64,000 bases of DNA from contig NZ_JAWMWH010000001.1 of assembly GCF_037546185.1 (NCBI RefSeq), positions 806,001 through 870,000 of the forward strand. The letters are read 5' to 3'. The notes under the pieces are model-generated. The model was not told where the DNA came from and searched no databases. It worked only from the letters and a program-made list of their open reading frames with translations. The position numbers and the translations under genes were made by a program. The stretch is from Nicoliella lavandulae. Lineage in GTDB: Bacteria; Bacillota; Bacilli; Lactobacillales; Lactobacillaceae. Positions 1 through 7,627 of the stretch are shown here, one piece after another. How positions within the stretch are numbered: the first letter of the stretch is position 1; every line of letters begins with the position of its first letter.

Positions 1-2
1 CG

Positions 3-1967
3 GTGCCAGGTAGCCTAATTCAAATCGGGTTAGGGATTTTACTATCAGTATTTACAAAGTTTCAAGTGCATTTTGAAACGGAGTGGTTTTTACTGCTGTT
101 CATTGCACCACTCTTGTTCAATGATGGGAAGCGCTTTCCTAAGCGTGAACTATGGCAATTAAAGTTGCCCATTTTTATTAATGCGATTGCATTAGTAGTC
201 ATTACAATGTTAGTTGGTGGGTCGATTATTAACTGGATGATTCCAGAAATGCCATTTGCAGTTTGTTTAGCATTGGCTGCTATTTTATCACCGACCGATC
301 CAGTCGCGGTCCAGTCAATTGCAAAACGCTCAAACTTGCCAAGTGGCATTTTACACCTGGTGAGTGGTGAAAGCTTGATCAACGATGCGAGTGGATTGAT
401 TTGTTTTAAATACGCACTAGCGGCTGCTGTAACTGGTCAATTCATGCTTAACCGCGCAATTGGTGACTTCTTTTACATTAGTATTGTGGGGTTAATTGTT
501 GGAATTGTATTAATGTACTTATTAATTAAGATTCGCGACTACTTATATGATCATGGACTACAAAATTTAATTTTTCTGACTGTTTCACATTTAATTGCGC
601 CATTTGTAATTTACTTTATTAGTGAAGAATGGTTGCATGCTTCTGGTGTAATTGCAGTAGTTAGTGCGGGTATCACCCTACACTTAAAGGACCGTAAAAC
701 AACTGCAAATAACCCTGAATTAACATTAGTAACTGAAAAATCATGGAATATTGTAATTTACATTTTAAATGGTATTATTTTCTTATTATTGGGATTTTCA
801 TTGCCTCAAGCAATGGGACAAAGTATTCAAACCATTCAATTAGGCACCTTTGAACCATTAATTTATTCCGTTTTAACTTGGTTAACGCTATTATTTATTC
901 GGGTTTTATGGATTGCCGGTTACCAATTAGTAGCCAACAAGTGGAATTATAGTAAGGTCAACTGGCGGGTTGCAATGCTATCTGGATTGTCTGGAGTTCG
1001 GGGCGCCATTACCATGGTCGGGGTATTATCAATTCCGTTGTTAACTAAGACGGGGGCAATGTTCCCCGAACGACCAATGGTTATGTTCATTGCAGCTAGT
1101 GTAATTATCTTAAGCTTGGTGAGTGCGGTGATTTTCATTCCAATGTTAACTGAAAACCAACCCGATGAAGTGGACGATAATGATTATTTACATGAAAATG
1201 AAGCTCGAATTAAATTATTAGATGCAGCCATTAAGTCAGTAGAACGGAGTCAAAATGAGCATAATCAAAATGCAGCAGCTGATTTAATTTGGCAGTATCA
1301 ACTACGCCTTAGAAAATTGAATTATGATGTTCACTCGAACCTGTATAATGGAATTAATTTTAATAATGAAATTGCGTTACGACGGATTGCATTTACTGGT
1401 GAACGCAAAGCTGCATTGAAAATGTATGAGCGTGGTGAGATTCAGCGGGATGAATATGATACTACGATTCAATTTATTAACCGTCGTGAATCAGCAATGC
1501 TAGATTCAGTTGGGATTAATAGTCATCGCTCTAATATTGCAACCGATTTAAAAGCCTTCGTTAGTGGAGTGAAGGGGTTCTTCTTTGTTGGCAAACGCTT
1601 TAAAATGCATGATGAAATGCTTAAGGACCATTGGACTATGATTATTATTAAGATGAGTCAATCAGCGATTGATGAAGTGAAAGCCTATCTTAATCGAGAT
1701 GACATCGACCATAGTGAATTTGACCAATCGATGATTGATCATATTTTATCGTTTTATCGAAATCGAATTCATCAGGTTAACCGGGTTGCTAGTGGTGACT
1801 ATGAAACCCAGTACAATAACCTTCAAGTGATTGGATTCGGGGCAGAGCGAATGGAAATTCAACATCTATTGGATACTAAACAAATCAATTGGGATTTGTC
1901 TAATGACTTACGGCAAAGCATTAATTACTTAGAAAATATTTTGATGAGCCCAGTTGAAGAAGAGTAA
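3..1967 (+). CDS. Na+/H+ antiporter, CPA1 (NhaP/YjcE) type, 5' end outside window
   Basis: Membrane cation/proton antiporter that exchanges Na+ (or K+) for H+ across the cytoplasmic membrane. What is visible starts inside the first helices (PGSLIQIGLGILL); family members have about 30 residues before this, so the first in-frame GTG at position 3 is internal and the true start lies upstream of the window. The conserved membrane motifs SPTDPVAVQSI and SGESLINDASG are present, followed near residue 330 by GLSGVRGAITM. The last 250 or so residues form a charged cytoplasmic tail typical of the YjcE subgroup. Its terminator is split by the IS element that follows. Substrate ion not deducible; family assignment is firm. 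Confidence 0.9.
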   Translation: MPGSLIQIGLGILLSVFTKFQVHFETEWFLLLFIAPLLFNDGKRFPKRELWQLKLPIFINAIALVVITMLVGGSIINWMIPEMPFAVCLALAAILSPTDPVAVQSIAKRSNLPSGILHLVSGESLINDASGLICFKYALAAAVTGQFMLNRAIGDFFYISIVGLIVGIVLMYLLIKIRDYLYDHGLQNLIFLTVSHLIAPFVIYFISEEWLHASGVIAVVSAGITLHLKDRKTTANNPELTLVTEKSWNIVIYILNGIIFLLLGFSLPQAMGQSIQTIQLGTFEPLIYSVLTWLTLLFIRVLWIAGYQLVANKWNYSKVNWRVAMLSGLSGVRGAITMVGVLSIPLLTKTGAMFPERPMVMFIAASVIILSLVSAVIFIPMLTENQPDEVDDNDYLHENEARIKLLDAAIKSVERSQNEHNQNAAADLIWQYQLRLRKLNYDVHSNLYNGINFNNEIALRRIAFTGERKAALKMYERGEIQRDEYDTTIQFINRRESAMLDSVGINSHRSNIATDLKAFVSGVKGFFFVGKRFKMHDEMLKDHWTMIIIKMSQSAIDEVKAYLNRDDIDHSEFDQSMIDHILSFYRNRIHQVNRVASGDYETQYNNLQVIGFGAERMEIQHLLDTKQINWDLSNDLRQSINYLENILMSPVEEE

Positions 1968-1974
1968 CAAAAAA

Positions 1975-1987
1975 ACCAGCAATTTGC
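1975..1987 (+). terminator. 5' half of intrinsic terminator split by IS copy 1
   Basis: An A-run followed by CCAGCAATTTGC stands here and TGCTGGTTTTTTT resumes at 3451. Removing the IS and one TGC target copy restores CCAGCAA-T-TTGCTGG flanked by A7 and T7, a bidirectional terminator for the convergent antiporter and DUF1361 genes. Confidence 0.85.
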
Positions 1988-2029
1988 TGATGTGCACCCC
2001 AAAAGTTGTACATTATTATATTGTTTTTC

Positions 2030-2083
2030 CTAGGCGGAAAGTTTCCGGTATTGAACCGGTGACTTTCCGCCTAGTTTTGTTTT
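2030..2083 (+). terminator. Inward-facing terminator at the orfB end of IS copy 1
   Basis: A 13-bp stem (2030-2042 with 2062-2074) and an inner CCGGT/ACCGG stem, followed on the plus strand by TTTTGTTTT. It overlaps the last orfB codons and should stop transcription entering from the antiporter side. Confidence 0.75.
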
Positions 2084-2944
2084 AATACGATGATTATTGT
2101 AATAATCAATCCATATTTTCATTGACGACATTAAATCTTCTTTAAAGTCATAATTACAGTCCATGATTTCAGCTTTCATAATATGGAAAAATGATTCCAT
2201 AGGTGAGTTATCTATACAATTCCCCTTACGGGACATACTTTGAAATATCTTATTCTTCTTAAGCTCTTTTTGCCAGATATGACTTTGATACTGAGCTCCC
2301 TGATCACTATGAATTGTCGTTCTGTATGGTAAATCCTTAACTAATTGAATAACTTCTTTCAACGGTTTCATAACACAGTTCATATTTGGATGGCTGCTAA
2401 TGTTATAGGATATTATTTCACCAGAAAATAAATCCATAATAGGTGAAAGATAAATACGATGATTAATATCACAATTTCCATATCTGAATTCACTGATATC
2501 AGTACAGAGCTTTTGATATGGTCTGTCAGTATTAAATCTTCGATTTAATTGATTTGATTTAAGTTTTCCAACCTGACCACGATAGGAATTATACTTACGT
2601 GTTTTTCTTGAATATGATGAAGATAGTAAATTATTCTTTTTCATTATCTTTAATACTAGTTTGTGGTTAACACGGTATCCACGATTAGTTAATTCTAAAC
2701 ACACTCTTCTATATCCGTAGGATTTATTTTTATCTTTAATATCCTTGATAATTTTAGCGATTTCAGCGTGCTTATCAGGCTTATTTTGGATTGATCTAAT
2801 ATAATAATAAGTACTTCTAGATATCCTTAATGCCTTTAGTATTAATGTTTTAGTGGTATGGTATTTCAGCCTTAGTTCGTCGATTATTTTAATAATTACT
2901 TCTGGTCTTCTTCGTCGTCTAAGGCCCTCAATTTTTTTAAGAAG
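2030..2944 (-). CDS. IS150-type transposase OrfB (DDE integrase domain), frameshift product
   Basis: Catalytic half of the IS3-family transposase, expressed as OrfAB by a -1 ribosomal shift out of orfA. The frame is open from 2944 downwards although an ordinary start codon appears only at 2704 (GTG). The N-terminal region continues IEGLRRRRRPEVIIK, then HTH_21-like sequence (YGYRRVCLELTNRGY), then the rve integrase core with DDE-type residues: D in LCTDISEF, D in HSDQGAQY and E in MESFFHIMKAE. The end matches the family (YYNNHRIKTKLGGKSPVQYR). Intact and probably active; its protein is identical to the copy-2 OrfB. Confidence 0.92.
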   Translation of the reverse strand, partial: LLKKIEGLRRRRRPEVIIKIIDELRLKYHTTKTLILKALRISRSTYYYIRSIQNKPDKHAEIAKIIKDIKDKNKSYGYRRVCLELTNRGYRVNHKLVLKIMKKNNLLSSSYSRKTRKYNSYRGQVGKLKSNQLNRRFNTDRPYQKLCTDISEFRYGNCDINHRIYLSPIMDLFSGEIISYNISSHPNMNCVMKPLKEVIQLVKDLPYRTTIHSDQGAQYQSHIWQKELKKNKIFQSMSRKGNCIDNSPMESFFHIMKAEIMDCNYDFKEDLMSSMKIWIDYYNNHRIKTKLGGKSPVQYRKLSA

Positions 2945-3405
2945 TCATTCTCTATTCTCAACATTAAATTTTCTTCTTCAATCTTCTTCAATTTTTCTTT
3001 ATCGGTATTAGTATTGTTTGATTCGGCTTTGTTAGTTTTCCTTTTTGTCATGGCTTTTCTTTCCCTTCGGGACAATAAACCATCAATACCTTTTTGCTCT
3101 AGTCGTTTTTCCCAAGTCCAGATAGTTGATGGAGAAGGAATATTAAAATGATAAGCTGCCTCTGGATAAGATGATTTAGTCGTTTTCATCCAGTTTAATA
3201 TATATTGTTTCTCTTTGGTAGAGTATTCGATTATATTCTTTCTTTTTTTAAGACCATTTAGTCCATGTTTTTTGTAACTCTTAACCCAACATAAAACAGT
3301 ATTTCTACTTTTAACTCCAAAGTTTCTAGCCACCATTTGCGATCCCATACCGTTTAGGTATGCGTTAATTACATTTAATTTATCTTCTACTTTATATTTA
3401 GACAC
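2896..3405 (-). CDS. IS150-type transposase OrfA (helix-turn-helix)
   Basis: DNA-binding N-terminal subunit of the IS3-family transposase. The likely start is GTG at 3405 (product begins MSKYKVEDKLNVINAYLNG), as in IS150 homologues; codons further upstream lie inside the terminal hairpin. Two helix-turn-helix segments are visible (VARNFGVKSRNTVLCWVKSY and YHFNIPSPSTIWTWEKRL), followed by a Lys-rich linker and a leucine-zipper-like helix (LKKIEEENLMLRIENDFLKKL). Seven A residues at 2932-2938, read as AAA AAA in frame, give an A_AAA_AAA slippery heptamer leading into orfB. Confidence 0.92.
   Translation of the reverse strand: MSKYKVEDKLNVINAYLNGMGSQMVARNFGVKSRNTVLCWVKSYKKHGLNGLKKRKNIIEYSTKEKQYILNWMKTTKSSYPEAAYHFNIPSPSTIWTWEKRLEQKGIDGLLSRRERKAMTKRKTNKAESNNTNTDKEKLKKIEEENLMLRIENDFLKKLRALDDEEDQK
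2932..2938 (-). promoter_or_regulatory. Programmed -1 frameshift site (A_AAA_AAA), IS copy 1
   Basis: Seven A on the minus strand, in the right phase in orfA for a -1 slip into orfB, which is open just before this point. This is the usual IS3-family arrangement for making OrfAB. Confidence 0.85.
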
Positions 3406-3443
3406 AAAAAAACACCCCAAAGTTTTGTACAAACTTTGGGGTG
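3406..3443 (-). terminator. Inward-facing terminator at the orfA end of IS copy 1
   Basis: A perfect 13-bp hairpin (CACCCCAAAGTTT and its complement, 5-nt loop) followed by T7, directly before the orfA GTG. It should stop transcription arriving from the DUF1361 gene. Confidence 0.8.
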
Positions 3444-3461
3444 CAGTGCATGCTGGTTTTT

Positions 3462-4121
3462 TTATTTGGTTTCAATTTTAGGACGTTGGTTAATGATGAT
3501 TAACCAGTAAATAACTAGTTGTAAAATCGTCATAACTCCAGTGAAGATCAACATGTCTGGGGTCCACATTCGTACTAATGGCATGATGAATAACCGGGGG
3601 CTTAATAACAAGTAGATGGTATGCAATCTTAAGAAGCGACCAATAAAGACCCCAACGGAGGCCGTAAACGTCATTAATAACACTAATAATCCGTAAATGA
3701 ATTTGGATTTACAGTGTAACTTATTCATTAGTGATTTAATGGTTTCTGACAGTGACCATGCCCCAACGAATGCGGAAACCAATGCACTAATGGTTAACAA
3801 TAGGTAGTCGATCCACATTGGCGTAGATAATCTTAATAGACCGGTCGTTTGATCATATGGTGATAATAACGAAAGGTGAAATAAGTCAGTTAAGATGTAT
3901 GGCGCATTTGGATAAAAAACGATCCAAAGAAATAAAATCGGCCAATATAAAATGCTCGCATTAACTGTTCTTTGATGTAGATGAAACCCAATTTCAATTG
4001 GAATGTAGGCCAAGAACGTGTTTAACAGTAAAAACCCAAATGGCTGTTTAGAAAAAACGGCTAATATGCCGAACCAAATTAAGAAAAATATTCTAATTTG
4101 CCATCTTTTTGCTAGGTGCAC
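3462..4121 (-). CDS. DUF1361 family integral membrane protein
   Basis: A hydrophobic protein of 219 residues with about six to seven predicted membrane helices and the family signature WIVFYPNAPYILTDLFHL near residue 70, which places it in DUF1361. Its biochemical role is not known. The start is GTG at 4121, preceded by an AAGGGGG Shine-Dalgarno site eight bases upstream; no ATG is available nearby. It is convergent with the antiporter gene, and the shared terminator has been interrupted by the IS element. No operon partner is visible upstream, since the divergent gene is cdaA. Family call firm, function unknown. Confidence 0.85.
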   Translation of the reverse strand: MHLAKRWQIRIFFLIWFGILAVFSKQPFGFLLLNTFLAYIPIEIGFHLHQRTVNASILYWPILFLWIVFYPNAPYILTDLFHLSLLSPYDQTTGLLRLSTPMWIDYLLLTISALVSAFVGAWSLSETIKSLMNKLHCKSKFIYGLLVLLMTFTASVGVFIGRFLRLHTIYLLLSPRLFIMPLVRMWTPDMLIFTGVMTILQLVIYWLIIINQRPKIETK

Positions 4122-4222
4122 CCGAAAACCCCCTTACTATATTTATTAACTCTATTTTAGTCTAATTCTAACAAAAATGTGTAAGTTTTAGAACGATGTT
4201 TAAAAATAAGTTATTAATAACG

Positions 4223-4231
4223 TGATATAAT
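4223..4231 (+). promoter_or_regulatory. Extended -10 promoter of the cdaA operon
   Basis: TGATATAAT, a perfect -10 with the TGn extension, about 30 bases before the cdaA start. No good -35 is visible. Confidence 0.6.
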
Positions 4232-4262
4232 GTAGTTAGCGTTAATATTTGGGGGTTATAAA

Positions 4263-5111
4263 ATGAGTAACTTTTGGAGTAATCTATTTACTCTTAGTCA
4301 CTTTAGTAGTTTGATTGACATCTTAGTAGTTTGGTTTATTACATACGAATTGATAATCTTATTACGAGGGACCAAAGCAGTCCAATTATTCAGAGGAATA
4401 ATTGTAATTGCAGTGATTAAAGTTTTAAGTGTTCTATTAGGACTTGGAACCGTCTCTTGGATGATGGATCAAGTCATTAATTGGGGATTTATTGCAATTA
4501 TTGTTATCTTTCAGCCAGAAATTAGACGAGGGCTAGAACATCTAGGTCGCGGGTCCATTCTATGGCACACTAAAAATCAAAATGAAGAAACTAAACACAT
4601 GATTGAAAGCTTGGATAAAGCCATTCAGTACATGTCAAAACGTCGAATCGGGGCCTTGATTACCATTCAAATGGAAACGGGACTTGAAGATTATATCGAA
4701 ACGGGGATTGAATTAGATGCCCATATTAGTGGCGCATTATTAATTAATACGTTTATCCCGAACACGCCCCTTCATGATGGGGCGGTAATCATTCGTGATC
4801 ATCGGATTGCGGTGGCGGCAGCTTACTTACCATTGTCACAAAGTACGATGATTCCTAAGGAATTAGGAACTCGGCATCGTGCGGCAGTTGGAATATCTGA
4901 AGTAACGGATGCTTTGACCATTGTTATTTCTGAAGAAACTGGTGAAGTGTCAATTACGAAGGATAATGAATTGCTACGGGGAATGACTCAACAAGATTAT
5001 CTCAAGTTCTTACGTGATCAACTAATCAAGAAACAAGAAGTCAGCCACAATATCTTTACGATTATTGGTAGCTGGATTAGTAGCTTTACTAAGGGTGGAA
5101 AGGGGAATTAA
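4263..5111 (+). CDS. cdaA: Diadenylate cyclase CdaA (c-di-AMP synthase)
   Basis: Makes the essential second messenger c-di-AMP from two ATP at the cytoplasmic face of the membrane. Three N-terminal membrane helices (about residues 14-90) precede the DAC domain, with the catalytic DGA motif at residues 172-174 (LHDGAVII) and the RHR motif at 204-206 (GTRHRAAVG). The length of 282 residues is normal. It starts at ATG after GGGGG and is followed after two bases by cdaR and then glmM, the conserved Firmicutes operon in which CdaR and GlmM modulate the cyclase. c-di-AMP usually controls potassium and osmolyte transport; kup and two antiporters lie nearby. Very sure. Confidence 0.97.
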   Translation: MSNFWSNLFTLSHFSSLIDILVVWFITYELIILLRGTKAVQLFRGIIVIAVIKVLSVLLGLGTVSWMMDQVINWGFIAIIVIFQPEIRRGLEHLGRGSILWHTKNQNEETKHMIESLDKAIQYMSKRRIGALITIQMETGLEDYIETGIELDAHISGALLINTFIPNTPLHDGAVIIRDHRIAVAAAYLPLSQSTMIPKELGTRHRAAVGISEVTDALTIVISEETGEVSITKDNELLRGMTQQDYLKFLRDQLIKKQEVSHNIFTIIGSWISSFTKGGKGN

Positions 5112-5113
5112 TA

Positions 5114-6073
5114 ATGAAAAAGTTCTTTAATAGCTCTTTCTTTTACTTAATTCTTTCATTGGTCTTTGCAATTTTACTATATGTATATGCTAATCAAGAT
5201 AAGCTAACTTTTACTAATAATGATAATGATAGTATTACTCAATTAGCATCTACTAAGAAGGCGAATGTTTCTGCTAATTTACAACTAAACGTAAATAGCA
5301 GTAAATACTTTGTAACGGGGTATCCTGATAAGGTCAACGTATCGCTTAGTGGACCTACTGCATTAGTAACCACTACGACGAATACCCAGAATTTCCATAT
5401 TTATGCGGATTTAAGTAAACTAGGAATTGGGAAGCATAAAGTTCGGCTGACTCAGTCTGGTTTAAATTCTGAATTGCAGTATAAAATTAATCCGTCATAC
5501 ATTACGGTAAACATTCAACCACGTCAAACAGTAAGTCTACCAGTTAAGGTAAGCTATGATAAGGATGCAATTGCCTCTGGATATGAAGTTGGCAAACCAA
5601 TTGCTTCTGATAGTAAGGTTAAAGCAACTGGGGCTTCTAGCGAAATTAGCAAGGCAGTTAAAGTCATTGCCAAATTGAACTTATCACAAAACACGAATAG
5701 TACGGTAAATTCACAAGCCATCTTAGAAGCTGTTGATGCTAAGGGAAATACCGTTAGTGTAATTTTGACACCGGCAACGACGAATGTTCACTTACCAATT
5801 AGTAGTGGCAACTACAAACAATTACCATTAAAATTCCAGGCTAATAATAAAGCTTCCAATAAAACATATGCATTTACTTCGAACACTAAAAAAGTAAAGG
5901 TTTTTGGAACTTCAAGTCAGCTTGAAAAAATAAAAAATGTTATTGTTAATGTTGATGTTAGTGACATTAATGCTAGTGAAACTAAAACCATTCAATTAGA
6001 TAAATCATTAAGTAAGGTCAGTGGCTTTGACCCAGACCGGGTTAAATTTAAAGTCACCGTCAAAGACAAGTAA
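5114..6073 (+). CDS. cdaR: CdaA regulatory protein CdaR (YbbR repeats)
   Basis: Membrane-anchored extracellular regulator of CdaA. One N-terminal transmembrane helix (about residues 8-26, FFYLILSLVFAILLYVYANQ) is followed by repeated YbbR-like beta domains outside the cell, with the recurring pattern of Lys- and Thr-rich strands such as NVSLSGPTALV and VKVFGTSSQLEKI. At 319 residues it has roughly three repeats. It lies between cdaA (two bases upstream) and glmM (19 bases downstream), so the three genes are surely one transcript. The role follows from the conserved operon and the domain; the direction of its effect on CdaA differs between species. Confidence 0.93.
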   Translation: MKKFFNSSFFYLILSLVFAILLYVYANQDKLTFTNNDNDSITQLASTKKANVSANLQLNVNSSKYFVTGYPDKVNVSLSGPTALVTTTTNTQNFHIYADLSKLGIGKHKVRLTQSGLNSELQYKINPSYITVNIQPRQTVSLPVKVSYDKDAIASGYEVGKPIASDSKVKATGASSEISKAVKVIAKLNLSQNTNSTVNSQAILEAVDAKGNTVSVILTPATTNVHLPISSGNYKQLPLKFQANNKASNKTYAFTSNTKKVKVFGTSSQLEKIKNVIVNVDVSDINASETKTIQLDKSLSKVSGFDPDRVKFKVTVKDK

Positions 6074-6092
6074 GAAATGAGGAATAATTAAA

Positions 6093-7439
6093 ATGAAATA
6101 TTTTGGAACCGATGGAGTTAGAGGAATTGCCAATCAAGATTTAAGTCCTGAATTAGCATTTAAATGTGGACGTGCAGGTGGTTATATTTTAACTAAGCAC
6201 TCAGCGAGTGACCGTCCCCAAGTGTTGGTGGCTAGAGATACTAGAATTTCTGGTCAAATGTTAGAAGAAGCCTTGATTGCCGGTTTATTATCAACTGGAA
6301 TTGAAGTGTTAAGACTAGGCGTAATTACTACGCCAGGGGTTGCCTACTTAGTCCGGACTCAAGACGCAGCTGCTGGAGTAATGATCACGGCTTCGCATAA
6401 TCCTGCTGAATACAATGGAATTAAGTTCTTTGGTTCTGATGGTTACAAGTTATCTGATGAATTAGAAGAAGAAATCGAAGCGATTTTAGAAGCTGATCAT
6501 GATGATTTGCCACGCCCATCAGCTGCTGGGTTAGGGACTGAAGATGACTTCTCAGAAGGTGCGCAAAAATACATTCGGTTCTTAAATCAAACTGTTTCTG
6601 ACGATATTGCAGGGATGCACATTTGTGTGGATGCTGCAAATGGATCCACTAGTAATTTGGTTTCACGCTTATATGCGGATGCTGGGGTTGAATTTGATAC
6701 TATGGCTACAATGCCAAATGGAATTAATATCAATGACCAAGTGGGTTCGACTCACCCTGAACAACTTCAAAAGATGGTCGTTGAAAAGGGTGCACAAGTT
6801 GGTTTTGCCTTTGATGGTGATGGTGACCGTTGTATCGCCGTTGATGAAGAAGGAAACATTGTTAATGGTGATAAGATCATGTTCATCTGTGGTAAGTACA
6901 TGGCAGAACACGGTCGTTTAAAGCAAGATACCATTGTAACGACGGTGATGAGTAACCTTGGAATGTACAAGGCAATGGAAGCTAATGGAATGCACAGTAA
7001 GCAAACCAAGGTTGGTGATCGATACGTAGTCGAAGAAATGAATGCGGGCGGTTACAACCTAGGTGGGGAACAATCTGGACACATTGTGTTCTTAGACTTT
7101 AATACCACTGGAGATGGAATGCTTACTAGTTTACAATTACTCCATGTAATCAAAGCAACTGGTAAGAAACTATCTGAACTAGCTGCTGAAATGAAGACGT
7201 ATCCACAAAGATTAATCAACGTTAAGGTCAAGGATAAGGGAGCGGCACTTGATAACCTATCTGTTCAAGATGTGATTAAAAAAGTTGAATCTGAAATGAA
7301 TGGTGATGGTCGAGTGTTAGTCCGGCCTAGCGGGACTGAACCATTATTACGGGTAATGGTCGAAGCAGCGACTCAAGAAACTTGTGATAAGTATGCCCAA
7401 ACCATTGCGGATGTAGTGAAAAAAGAATGTGGAATTTAA
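6093..7439 (+). CDS. glmM: Phosphoglucosamine mutase GlmM
   Basis: Converts glucosamine-6-phosphate to glucosamine-1-phosphate, the step after GlmS on the way to UDP-GlcNAc for peptidoglycan and teichoic acids. Alpha-D-phosphohexomutase fold with MKYFGTDGVRG at the N-terminus, the active-site phosphoserine loop TASHNPAEYNG (Ser101), the metal-binding loop DGDGDR near residue 243, the sugar-binding GGEQSGH near 325 and the phosphate-binding RPSGTEP near 410. Full length at 448 residues. Third gene of the cda operon, closed by a terminator; GlmM also binds and inhibits CdaA in several Firmicutes. glmS follows as a separate unit. Confidence 0.98.
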   Translation: MKYFGTDGVRGIANQDLSPELAFKCGRAGGYILTKHSASDRPQVLVARDTRISGQMLEEALIAGLLSTGIEVLRLGVITTPGVAYLVRTQDAAAGVMITASHNPAEYNGIKFFGSDGYKLSDELEEEIEAILEADHDDLPRPSAAGLGTEDDFSEGAQKYIRFLNQTVSDDIAGMHICVDAANGSTSNLVSRLYADAGVEFDTMATMPNGININDQVGSTHPEQLQKMVVEKGAQVGFAFDGDGDRCIAVDEEGNIVNGDKIMFICGKYMAEHGRLKQDTIVTTVMSNLGMYKAMEANGMHSKQTKVGDRYVVEEMNAGGYNLGGEQSGHIVFLDFNTTGDGMLTSLQLLHVIKATGKKLSELAAEMKTYPQRLINVKVKDKGAALDNLSVQDVIKKVESEMNGDGRVLVRPSGTEPLLRVMVEAATQETCDKYAQTIADVVKKECGI

Positions 7440-7446
7440 ATCATTA

Positions 7447-7473
7447 AAAGGCCGTTTGAAGGGCCTTTTTTTG
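7447..7473 (+). terminator. Intrinsic terminator after glmM
   Basis: AAAAGGCC pairs with GGCCTTTT across an 8-base loop and continues into a T-run. Confidence 0.9.
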
Positions 7474-7490
7474 TTGCTCTGAGATTTAAA

Positions 7491-7506
7491 AATAGATATA
7501 CCAATT
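7491..7506 (+). promoter_or_regulatory. Candidate GntR-type operator 1 upstream of glmS
   Basis: AAATAGATATACCAAT, whose ATACCAAT half resembles NagR-like GntR sites (ATTGGTATA...). It lies just upstream of the glmS -35. The same 16 bases recur at 12918-12933. Inferred; no regulator gene is in the window. Confidence 0.45.
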
Positions 7507-7521
7507 TTTGTTTTTAATCGT

Positions 7522-7550
7522 TGACATATCTTCTGAATGGTTGTAAAGTT
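7522..7550 (+). promoter_or_regulatory. Probable glmS promoter
   Basis: A consensus TTGACA (7522-7527), 17 bases, then TAAAGT (7545-7550), leaving a leader of about 70 bases that contains operator 2. Confidence 0.55.
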
Positions 7551-7582
7551 AGAACCTGAATGATTAATAAAGAATATAAATA

Positions 7583-7597
7583 TTGTCTATACCAATT
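7583..7597 (+). promoter_or_regulatory. Candidate GntR-type operator 2 in the glmS leader
   Basis: ATTGTCTATACCAAT is a near-palindrome (TTG..TATA..CAA) of the NagR/GntR kind. It sits downstream of the predicted transcription start, where a bound repressor could act as a roadblock. Confidence 0.5.
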
Positions 7598-7627
7598 TAA
7601 AAATTAAAACTAAAAGGGGCTTATATT

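Larger units (their letters stand above)
1988..3450 (-). mobile_element. IS3-family (IS150 group) insertion sequence, copy 1
   Basis: A complete 1463-bp element reading on the minus strand. Its ends are TG...CA, with 25-bp imperfect inverted repeats (20 of 25 matching) at 1988-2012 and 3426-3450. It is flanked by a 3-bp target duplication TGC (1985-1987 and 3451-3453). The boundaries were set by comparing both copies in the window: the shared sequence stops exactly where the two different 3-bp duplications begin. The orfA and orfB products are identical in sequence to those of copy 2 at 30926-32388, so transposition or gene conversion is recent. Confidence 0.95.

Noticed and set aside
6421..7009. 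Overlapping frames on both strands within glmM
   Set aside because: The glmM frame is complete with all motifs; the others have no ribosome sites and no plausible products.
7474..7627. glmS ribozyme
   Set aside because: The interval is short and AT-rich, and I see no conserved cleavage-site or pseudoknot core; a promoter and operator-like sites occupy it.
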